Origin: Gallionella sp. | Lineage (GTDB): Bacteria > Pseudomonadota > Gammaproteobacteria > Burkholderiales > Gallionellaceae | Direction: 5' to 3' | Length of the DNA stretch: 64,000 bases | Assembly: GCA_023259035.1 (NCBI GenBank) | Contig: JAHFRA010000010.1 | Span: 1-64,000 of the forward strand | Shown here: in pieces, positions 8,997 to 15,815 of the stretch | How the letters are laid out: each line of letters opens with the position of its first letter | How positions within the stretch are numbered: the first letter of the stretch is position 1 | Position numbers and translations under genes: made by a program | The notes under the pieces: generated by a model | What the model saw: only the letters and a program-made list of their open reading frames with translations | Told to the model about the DNA's origin: nothing | Database searches by the model: none

Positions 8997-9284
8997 ATGA
9001 GCAGAATGCACAATCCGGCACATCCCGGCGAAGTGTTGCGGGAATGGCTACCCGAAAATATGACGGTGACTCAGGCGACCAAGGAGCTGCAAATATCCCG
9101 CGTTACGCTTTCCAAAGTGCTGAACGGCAAGGCGGGCATAACAGCGGGGATGTCATTGCGCCTTGCAGCATGGCTGGGTACTAGCCCCGATGTATGGCTT
9201 GGAATGCAAACACAATGGGATTTGTGGCAAGCCGAGCAACAGCCAACGCCGAAAATCAGGCCGCTTGAAAGATTGGCTGCTTGA
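8997..9284 (+). CDS. higA: HigA-type antitoxin (XRE family), probably orphan
   Basis: A 95-aa DNA-binding protein with the HigA signature HPGEVLREWLPE, then a helix-turn-helix (TVTQATKELQISRVTLSKVL, NGKAG) and LAAWLGTSPDVWLGMQTQWD. Known function: neutralise a HigB RNase and repress the operon. Here the toxin gene upstream is reduced to a stump, so the protein probably persists as a lone repressor or anti-addiction factor. AGGAGAAATAA precedes the ATG. Confidence 0.85.
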   Translation: MSRMHNPAHPGEVLREWLPENMTVTQATKELQISRVTLSKVLNGKAGITAGMSLRLAAWLGTSPDVWLGMQTQWDLWQAEQQPTPKIRPLERLAA

Positions 9285-9334
9285 TCGCTAATCATTTCCA
9301 TGCGGAGCGTGGGAACGATTGTGGAAGGTAAATA

Positions 9335-10297
9335 ATGAGCGGCACTGAACATAAGCAGACCGGCGCGGACCAAAAACAAACCGGAAAAGAAAAGACCGCG
9401 CGCAACCCGATCAAGATCGTGCCGTTGCAGCAGCGGCTGCGCAAGCCGGAATGGATCCGCGTGAAACCCGGCAGCGGGACGGGGTACAACGATATGAAGC
9501 GCGTGCTGCGTGAGCACAATCTGCACACGGTGTGCGAGGAGGCTTCCTGCCCAAACATCGGCGAGTGTTTCGGCAAGGGCACGGCGGCTTTCATGATACT
9601 CGGCGACATCTGCACGCGGCGCTGCCCGTTCTGCGACGTGGCGCACGGCAAGCCGCTGCCGCCCGATGCAAACGAGCCGGAAAACCTGGCGCGTTCCATC
9701 GGTTTGCTCAAACTCAAATACGCGGTGATCACCAGCGTGGATCGCGATGATTTGCGCGACGGCGGCGCGCAGCATTTTGCCGATTGTCTGGCCGCAATCC
9801 GCGCCAGCGCGCCCGCGACGCGCCTGGAAATACTGGTGCCGGATTTTCGCGGGCGGCTGGAGGCCGCACTGGATGCGCTCGCCGCAAGCCTGCCCGATGT
9901 GCTGAACCACAATCTGGAAACCGTGCCGCGCCTTTATCCGCTGGCGCGCCCCGGTGCGGAGTATGCGCACTCGCTGCAACTGCTCCAGGATTTCAAGGCG
10001 CGTTTTCCGCATGTCTCGACCAAATCCGGCCTGATGCTGGGCCTGGGCGAAACCGATGAGGAAGTCCTGCAAGCGATGCGCGACCTGCGCGCGCACGGCG
10101 TGAATATGCTCACCATCGGCCAGTACCTGCAACCCTCGGACGGGCATCTGCCGGTGCTGCGCTATGCGCCTCTTGAGACATTTGCCATGCTCGAACAAGC
10201 CGCGAAGAAAATGGGGTTCGCTCACGCGGCCTGCGGCCCGATGGTGCGCAGCAGTTATTTTGCCGATGTACAGGCTTATCAGGCCGGCGCAATCTAA
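9335..10297 (+). CDS. lipA: Lipoyl synthase LipA (radical SAM)
   Basis: Inserts two sulfurs into protein-bound octanoyl groups. 320 aa. The auxiliary cluster cysteines are in [12 protein letters not shown] and the radical-SAM cluster in [16 protein letters not shown] and [15 protein letters not shown] follow, and the C-terminal RSSYFAD loop supplies the conserved Ser-Ser ligand. GGAAGG lies 6 nt before the ATG. A short remnant of a dispersed repeat (GCGGAGCGTGGGAACGAT, 9302-9319) sits just upstream. Confidence 0.96.
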   Translation: MSGTEHKQTGADQKQTGKEKTARNPIKIVPLQQRLRKPEWIRVKPGSGTGYNDMKRVLREHNLHTVCEEASCPNIGECFGKGTAAFMILGDICTRRCPFCDVAHGKPLPPDANEPENLARSIGLLKLKYAVITSVDRDDLRDGGAQHFADCLAAIRASAPATRLEILVPDFRGRLEAALDALAASLPDVLNHNLETVPRLYPLARPGAEYAHSLQLLQDFKARFPHVSTKSGLMLGLGETDEEVLQAMRDLRAHGVNMLTIGQYLQPSDGHLPVLRYAPLETFAMLEQAAKKMGFAHAACGPMVRSSYFADVQAYQAGAI

Positions 10298-10423
10298 GGA
10301 ACTAAGGCTTGCAGGGTTTGTCAACGGCGAAGGCCGTTCCAGACCGTTTAGCCGACATTGATTTGATGTATTATCAAAAAGCGTGGAGTTCCCGCATCGA
10401 TATTTTTACCCAAGGAGAACATT

Positions 10424-10744
10424 ATGAAAATTAGCTATCTTATTGCCATGATCATCGCTCTATCTGTTTCCGCTACTGCCTTCGCCGCAGATAACGGCGA
10501 AGCGCTATTCAAGAAAAACAACTGTGTTGCGTGTCATGCTGTTGCCAAGAAAACGGTGGGGCCTGCGCTGACAGATGTTGCCGCAAAGTATAAGGGCAAT
10601 AAAGGTGCTCAAGCCACGCTGGAAGCTAAAGTACGCAGCGGCGGCAAGGGTTCGTTCGGCGAGATGCCTATGCCGCCCACCGCAAATACGGTCAGTGATG
10701 GCGATATCAAAATCATGGTGGCGTGGGTTCTAAGCCAGAAGTAG
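10424..10744 (+). CDS. Periplasmic class I cytochrome c (c551/c552 type)
   Basis: A small monohaem electron carrier, 106 aa with a signal peptide ending at AFA. Haem attachment site C34VACH38; the axial Met is in EMPMPPTANTVSDGDIK; ends IMVAWVLSQK as in cytochrome c551/c552. AAGGAGAA precedes the ATG. It stands alone with its own terminator, and probably shuttles electrons between the bc1 complex or donor enzymes and a terminal oxidase. Confidence 0.9.
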   Translation: MKISYLIAMIIALSVSATAFAADNGEALFKKNNCVACHAVAKKTVGPALTDVAAKYKGNKGAQATLEAKVRSGGKGSFGEMPMPPTANTVSDGDIKIMVAWVLSQK

Positions 10745-10767
10745 GGGTTGTATTGTCCGCACAAGGA

Positions 10768-10790
10768 AGCCGACGCGAGTCGGCTTTTTT
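10768..10790 (+). terminator. Intrinsic terminator after cytochrome c
   Basis: AGCCGAC, loop GCGA, GTCGGCT, then TTTTT: a canonical Rho-independent terminator 23 nt after the stop codon. Confidence 0.85.
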
Positions 10791-10860
10791 GTTGACTGCG
10801 GCACAAGGTGCTGCCGCCGCGTACTGTTATAATCTGCGGCAAATTTTCCCGCAGTCCCCC

Positions 10861-12861
10861 ATGAATATCCTTTACGAAGAAGACGGCAGTTTCAAGGTCG
10901 GCAGCATCATGACCGACAATACCACCTCGCTCCAGATTGAAAGCGTTTCCGGCAAGCGCAGCAAGGTCAAGGCGGCCAATGTGATGCTGCGTTTCAGCCA
11001 GCCTGCCCTGGGCGAATTTATGGCGCAGGCGGAGTCTCTCGCCGCAGGCATCGAGGTCGATTTTCTTTGGGAGTGCTGCCCGCCGGACGAGTTTGGCTCG
11101 GAGCAAATCGCTGCCGAATATTTTGGCCATACCCCGAGTTCTCTGGAAGCCGCTGCCGCCCTGATACGACTGCATGGCGCGCCGATCTATTTTCACAAGA
11201 AAGGCAAAGGCCGCTACCGCGCCGCGCCGCCCGATGTGCTCAAGGCCGCGCTAGCCGGAGCGGAGCGCAAGCGCCAGCAATTGGCGTTGCAGGCGCGCTA
11301 CACCGAGCAACTGAGCAGGTTTGAGTTGCCCTGTGAATTCACCGAACACCTTCAGCATCTGCTCTACAAACCGGATCGCAACACCCTGGAAACGAAAGCG
11401 CTGGAAGCGGCCTGCGCCGCGACGCATTTGTCCGCCGCGCATCTGTTGCAGCATTGCGGCGCGTTGCCCTCCACGCACGATTACCATTTACAGAAATTCC
11501 TGTTCGAACACTTCCCCAAAGGCACCGGCTTTCCGCCCATCGAGTTGAGCGCATGGGGCGAATTGCCGCTGGCCGGTGTGAACGCATTCAGCATCGACGA
11601 TGCAACCACCACGGAAATCGACGATGCGTTTTCGGTGGAAAAATTGGCCAACGGCAACTGGCGCGTCGGCGTGCATATTGCCGCGCCCACCTTGGGGATG
11701 CCGCGCGATTCGGAGGGCGACAGGATTGCCGCTACCCGGTTGTCCACGGTGTATATGCCGGGGCAGAAAATTACCATGCTGCCGGACAGCGTGGTGCAGG
11801 CTTTCACGCTGTGCGCGGATCGCGTCAGCCCGGCGCTATCGATGTATAACGAGATTGATGGCGCAACCCTGGAAATACTCGGCCACGAAAGCCGCGTCGA
11901 GCGTATCCACATCGCGGCGAACCTGCGCCATGACACGCTGGAGCCGCTGTTCAACGAAGAGACGCTGGCGGCAGGCAAACTCGATTACCCCTATGCCAAC
12001 GAGTTGACGCTGCTGTGGAATCTGGTGCAAAAACTCGAAGCGGCACGCGGCAAACCGTCCGATAACAGCACGCAGCAGATCGATTACAACTTCAATATCG
12101 AGAATGGCCCGGATAACGAAAATGCAAGGGTCAGCATTACCAATCGTCGGCGCGGCTCGCCGATCGACAAGGTGGTTTCCGAGCTGATGATTCTGGTAAA
12201 CAGCGAGTGGGGCAGGCATCTTGCCGAGCATGGCTTCGTTGGCATCTACCGCACGCAGCAGAACGGCAAGGTGAAGATGAGCACGATAGCCGCGCCGCAT
12301 CAGGGCTTGGGCGTGGCGCAATACATGTGGTCGAGTTCGCCGCTGCGCCGTTACGTGGATATGGTTAACCAGCGCCAGATCATCACGATGCTGCGCGACG
12401 GAGCGCCGGCCTATGAGAAAAACGACACCGCGCTGTACGCCGCGATGCGCGATTTCGATACCATGTACACGATCTACAACGACTTCCAGAAAACCATGGA
12501 ACGCTACTGGTGCTTGAGGTGGCTGTTGCAGGAACAGGCCAACGTGGAAGCCCTCTCTCCTAGCTCTCTGGATGAAACAACTAGCCATTCGACTAGGCTA
12601 CAAACATCCGCAGCCGAGTCGCTGGTTATCCCGCAAGCGGGCGAGAGGGATACAGACTCGCTACGCGAGTTTCTGGTTGACGCCATCGTGCTGCGCGAGA
12701 ACCTGGTCAAATTGACCGATATCCCGCTGATCTTTCGCGCACCGTCGCTGCCGGAATTACCCGTCAATACTCGCGTGCAATTGGCGGTGGGTGAGATTGA
12801 CCTGCTCGATCTGAATATACAGACGCGCTTTGTTGCGACGGTGGAGGAGACGACGGCTTGA
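10861..12861 (+). CDS. Exoribonuclease, RNase II/RNB family
   Basis: 3'-to-5' exoribonuclease, 666 aa. The RNB catalytic region is clear: SIDDATTTEIDDAFSVEKL contains the metal-binding aspartates, followed by GVHIAAP, then DRVSPALSM, a SPLRRYVDMVNQRQI box and VDAIVLRENLVKL in the C-terminal part. The upstream ORF start overlaps the cytochrome gene; the ATG at 10861 (MNILYEEDGSFKVGSIM) is the natural one. Odd feature: ~45 residues at about 564-608 (from SPSSLDETTSH to SLREFL) are low-complexity and encoded by a dispersed repeat also found at 15.6 kb. Reading frame is kept. The next gene overlaps its stop. Confidence 0.88.
   Translation: MNILYEEDGSFKVGSIMTDNTTSLQIESVSGKRSKVKAANVMLRFSQPALGEFMAQAESLAAGIEVDFLWECCPPDEFGSEQIAAEYFGHTPSSLEAAAALIRLHGAPIYFHKKGKGRYRAAPPDVLKAALAGAERKRQQLALQARYTEQLSRFELPCEFTEHLQHLLYKPDRNTLETKALEAACAATHLSAAHLLQHCGALPSTHDYHLQKFLFEHFPKGTGFPPIELSAWGELPLAGVNAFSIDDATTTEIDDAFSVEKLANGNWRVGVHIAAPTLGMPRDSEGDRIAATRLSTVYMPGQKITMLPDSVVQAFTLCADRVSPALSMYNEIDGATLEILGHESRVERIHIAANLRHDTLEPLFNEETLAAGKLDYPYANELTLLWNLVQKLEAARGKPSDNSTQQIDYNFNIENGPDNENARVSITNRRRGSPIDKVVSELMILVNSEWGRHLAEHGFVGIYRTQQNGKVKMSTIAAPHQGLGVAQYMWSSSPLRRYVDMVNQRQIITMLRDGAPAYEKNDTALYAAMRDFDTMYTIYNDFQKTMERYWCLRWLLQEQANVEALSPSSLDETTSHSTRLQTSAAESLVIPQAGERDTDSLREFLVDAIVLRENLVKLTDIPLIFRAPSLPELPVNTRVQLAVGEIDLLDLNIQTRFVATVEETTA
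12552..12680. repeat. Dispersed repeat inserted in frame in the RNase II gene
   Basis: On the reverse strand this stretch contains GGATAACCAGCGACTCGG and TAGTCGAATGGCTA. Near-identical strings (GGATAACCAGCGACTTGG; TGGTCGAATGGCTA) occur in the intergenic region at 15.63-15.69 kb. The segment has internal inverted repeats and no counterpart expected in the RNB family. Confidence 0.6.
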
Positions 12862-13709
12862 TCGCTATACAGAAAGCACGCTTGCCTATTGCGATGACCT
12901 TCTCAGTCGCGCTGCATGCTTTCGCATTATTCGGTATCGCGCTGGTCATGCCCGATCCGCGCAGCACGACCAACTCGATGCAGCCGCTGCAAGTGGTCTT
13001 GGTTAACAGCAAGTCGAAATCGAAGCCGACGAAAGCCGATGCGCTGGCGCAAGCGCATCTGGATGGCGGCGGCAATACCGCCGAAGACCGGCGGGCAAGA
13101 AGCCCGCTGCCCACGATACGCGATGACCAACAGTTCACCCCCGAGCAAGCAGCCAGGCGCGTTGCGCAGCTTGAGGAAGAATCAAAACGGATGCTGACCA
13201 AGCTGAAGAGCGATCACAGCGTTGTGCAACCGGAAATCAGCAAGCAGCAAAGCAACGATGCCAGCAACGGCGAAGAGCTGGTGCAAAGGAGTTTGGAGAT
13301 TGCACGACTGGAAGCGCAGATACACAAAGATTTTGATGCCTACCAAAAAATGCCACGCCGCAAATTTATCGGCGCACGCACACAGGAATACCGCTTTGCA
13401 CAATATATCGAGGACTGGCGTGTCAAGGTGGAACGCATCGGCAATCTGAATTATCCGGAGCAAGCGCGGCACCAACAACTTTTCGGGAGCTTGAAACTCA
13501 GCGTCTCAATACGCGCCGATGGCAGCGTGGAAAGGGTTGAAGTCAATCACTCTTCCGGGCATCGTATACTGGACGCGGCGGCAATGCGTATCGTCAAGCT
13601 TGCTGCGCCCTATGCACCGCTGCCGCCAGATATTCGCAAAGATACCGACATATTGGAAATCACCCGAACCTGGACGTTTACCTCGTCGGACCGGCTGGAA
13701 AGCGAGTAA
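12858..13709 (+). CDS. TonB-like energy transducer protein
   Basis: 283 aa with a TTG start overlapping the preceding stop (TTGA). One N-terminal membrane helix (IAMTFSVALHAFALFGIALVM), a long charged/helical periplasmic linker (~40-190), and a C-terminal TonB domain (NYPEQARHQQLFGSLKLSVSI, DGSVERVEV, SSGHRILDAAAMRIVKLAAPY). The linker lacks the long Pro-Lys repeat of classical TonB. No exbB/exbD genes are nearby, so it may be a TonB paralogue with a cell-envelope role. Confidence 0.75.
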   Translation: MIAIQKARLPIAMTFSVALHAFALFGIALVMPDPRSTTNSMQPLQVVLVNSKSKSKPTKADALAQAHLDGGGNTAEDRRARSPLPTIRDDQQFTPEQAARRVAQLEEESKRMLTKLKSDHSVVQPEISKQQSNDASNGEELVQRSLEIARLEAQIHKDFDAYQKMPRRKFIGARTQEYRFAQYIEDWRVKVERIGNLNYPEQARHQQLFGSLKLSVSIRADGSVERVEVNHSSGHRILDAAAMRIVKLAAPYAPLPPDIRKDTDILEITRTWTFTSSDRLESE

Positions 13710-13714
13710 TCATC

Positions 13715-14539
13715 ATGACCGATAAATATGCCGTCATCGGCAACCCTGTCGCCCACAGCAAATCGCCGCAAATTCATAAACTGTTCGCCGGGCAGACCGG
13801 GCGGGACATCAGCTATGAGGCCATCCTCGCGCCGCTGGATGGCTTTGCCGCGACTATCGGACGGCTGCGCAAGGAAGGCTACAAGGGCTGCAACGTGACC
13901 GTGCCGTTCAAGGAACATGCATTTCAATTGAACATTGACGGAATAACCATATCCCATTCGGAAGATGTTGATAATGCCAAGGCTGCTAACACACTAAAAT
14001 TTTCGGATGGCAAAATAGAAGCCGAAAATACCGACGGAGTGGGTCTTGTGCGCGACCTCGAGCAAAATTTAGGCGTAGATTTAACAGGAAAACGACTTTT
14101 ACTGATGGGGGCAGGCGGTGCGGCTAGGGGAGTGTTATTGCCATTACGTCGCGCATTACGCCGCACTGACGCGAATATCACGATTGCAAATCGCACGGTA
14201 GATAGGGCACGCCATCTTGCCAAGGGAACCAATGTATCCATTTGTAGTTATGAGGAGCTTGCAGGCAAATCATTCGATATTGTCATCAACGCCACTTCCA
14301 GCGGTTTGTCCGACGAAATGCCCCCGCTACCGACGGACATCTTCGCGCCCGGCGCGCTGGCCTACGACATGATGTACGGGCGCGAGACGCCTTTCATGAA
14401 GTTTGCCCACGAACAGGGCGCACAGGTTGCCGACGGACTCGGCATGCTGGTCGAGCAGGCCGCCGAGTCGTTTTATATCTGGTGCGGCGAGCTTCCTGAT
14501 ACCAGGCTTGTGATGGTAAAACTGCGTGAAAAGGCCTAA
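13715..14539 (+). CDS. aroE: Shikimate dehydrogenase
   Basis: NADPH-dependent reduction of 3-dehydroshikimate. 274 aa. Substrate-binding N-terminus AVIGNPVAHSKSPQIH and NVTVPFKEHA (catalytic Lys), ENTDGVGLVRDLE, dinucleotide loop LMGAGGAARGVLLPL, then NRTVDRARHLA and ATSSGLSDEMP. The central part (about 13930-14280) is visibly richer in A+T than both ends although the frame and motifs stay intact, hinting at a mosaic gene. Confidence 0.93.
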   Translation: MTDKYAVIGNPVAHSKSPQIHKLFAGQTGRDISYEAILAPLDGFAATIGRLRKEGYKGCNVTVPFKEHAFQLNIDGITISHSEDVDNAKAANTLKFSDGKIEAENTDGVGLVRDLEQNLGVDLTGKRLLLMGAGGAARGVLLPLRRALRRTDANITIANRTVDRARHLAKGTNVSICSYEELAGKSFDIVINATSSGLSDEMPPLPTDIFAPGALAYDMMYGRETPFMKFAHEQGAQVADGLGMLVEQAAESFYIWCGELPDTRLVMVKLREKA

Positions 14540-14559
14540 ACCCTGTTGTTATTCCGGCG

Positions 14560-14700
14560 CGGGTCGGAATATATGGCGTGGCCCGGATGGAATGCAATGT
14601 AATCCGGGAAAACGTTGCACACGCCCATCAATCCCCGGATTACGCGGAGCCTGTCCTGAGCGAAGTCGAAGGGCTGCATCCGGGTTACGGTTTTCTCCGG
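14560..14700. repeat. Intergenic repeat remnants before mtgA
   Basis: Repeated ATCCGGG/CCCGGAT half-sites and the common string GAGCGAAGTCGAAGGG mark this as a patchwork of small dispersed repeats. No gene seen. Confidence 0.4.
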
Positions 14701-14701
14701 G

Positions 14702-15397
14702 ATGAAAAAACAGCGGGGCTGGTTGTGGCGCGTAATGGCGAGCTGTTTCGCCGTGCTGCTGTTCTACCAACTGTGGCTGTTCGCCCATATCTGCTGGTGG
14801 GTTAAATTCGACCCATCCACCAGCGCGTTCATGGAAAGCCGCCTGTCGATCATGCAGGACAAGAATCCGGATGCCGAACTGCAGCATCAGTGGATTCCCT
14901 ACGCGAAGATTTCCAATAACCTCAAGCGCGCGTTGATCGCGTCGGAGGACGCCAAGTTTGTCGATCACGAAGGCTTCGACTGGGAAGGTATCCAGAAGGC
15001 TTATGAGAAAAACCTGAGGAAGGGCAAGATCGTCGCGGGCGGTTCGACCATCAGCCAGCAGCTCGCCAAAAATTTGTTTCTTTCCACCAAGCGCACGTCG
15101 TGGCGCAAGGGCGAGGAAATTATCATCACGGTGATGCTGGAAGCGGTGATGAGCAAGCGGCGCATTTTCGAAATTTATCTCAACGTGATCGAATGGGGCA
15201 ACGGCGTATTCGGCGCAGAGGCCGCCGCGCGCCATTACTACCGCACCAATGCGGCCAATCTTACTGCGGAACAGGCCGCCAGACTCGCGGCGATGGTGCC
15301 CAATCCGCGCTACTACGACACCCACCGCGAAGCGCGCGGCCTGCTGCGCAAGACCGGCATTATTCTCGGCCGCATGAACGATTCGGAAATTCCATAG
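14702..15397 (+). CDS. mtgA: Monofunctional peptidoglycan glycosyltransferase
   Basis: Inner-membrane GT51 enzyme that polymerises lipid II. 231 aa with one N-terminal membrane helix (VMASCFAVLLFYQLWLFAHI). GT51 motifs: ALIASEDAKFVDHEGFDW (catalytic Glu), GGSTISQQLAKNLFLS, RKGEEIIITVMLEAVMSKRR IFEIYLNVIEWGNGVFGAEAA. No transpeptidase domain follows, which defines MtgA. It stands downstream of aroE, a common arrangement in betaproteobacteria. Confidence 0.94.
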   Translation: MKKQRGWLWRVMASCFAVLLFYQLWLFAHICWWVKFDPSTSAFMESRLSIMQDKNPDAELQHQWIPYAKISNNLKRALIASEDAKFVDHEGFDWEGIQKAYEKNLRKGKIVAGGSTISQQLAKNLFLSTKRTSWRKGEEIIITVMLEAVMSKRRIFEIYLNVIEWGNGVFGAEAAARHYYRTNAANLTAEQAARLAAMVPNPRYYDTHREARGLLRKTGIILGRMNDSEIP

Positions 15398-15469
15398 GGG
15401 CATGGCAGTATTGCGCGCCGCACCCCTGCAAATGTCGATATAATTTAAAAAATTCTATGCGGGGCAATG

Positions 15470-15780
15470 CGCAATCACATGGAGCAACACGAGGAGCGCA
15501 GTCATTTACATAATCGCTCCCACGCTCCTGCGTGGGAGCGCAATTTTGTGCCGTTTCTGCGGCACTGGACGCGGAGCGCCCACCACGAGAAATTTTGTTC
15601 CGCCACCGGAGAGGCGTTCCCCCGGATAACCAGCGACTTGGTTGTCGTCTTTGGGCAACCTGGTCGAATGGCTATAACCAATGACTTGCCCAGCGTCTTT
15701 TGCTGGGTTAGTCAGATGGCTAGTAGTTCTATCAGTAGTTTCATCAGACCGTGGGAACGATGCGAAATTGCACAGCGCGC
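15470..15780. repeat. Cluster of palindromic repeats
   Basis: A 418-bp gene-free stretch. CGCTCCCACG and CGTGGGAGCG (15515-15540) form a perfect 10-bp REP-like hairpin; TGCCG/CGGCA and GCGGAGCGCCCACCACGAG follow; GTGGGAACGATGCG (~15752) resembles the string before lipA. Between 15620 and 15745 lie the same words found inside the RNase II gene. No credible ORF. Confidence 0.65.
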
Positions 15781-15815
15781 CTTGCGAATGCCCGAATAAA
15801 AAATTCCCGGCCCCT

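Noticed and set aside
15515-15540. CRISPR-like repeat
   Set aside because: A single palindrome without regular spacing or spacers; it is a REP-type hairpin.
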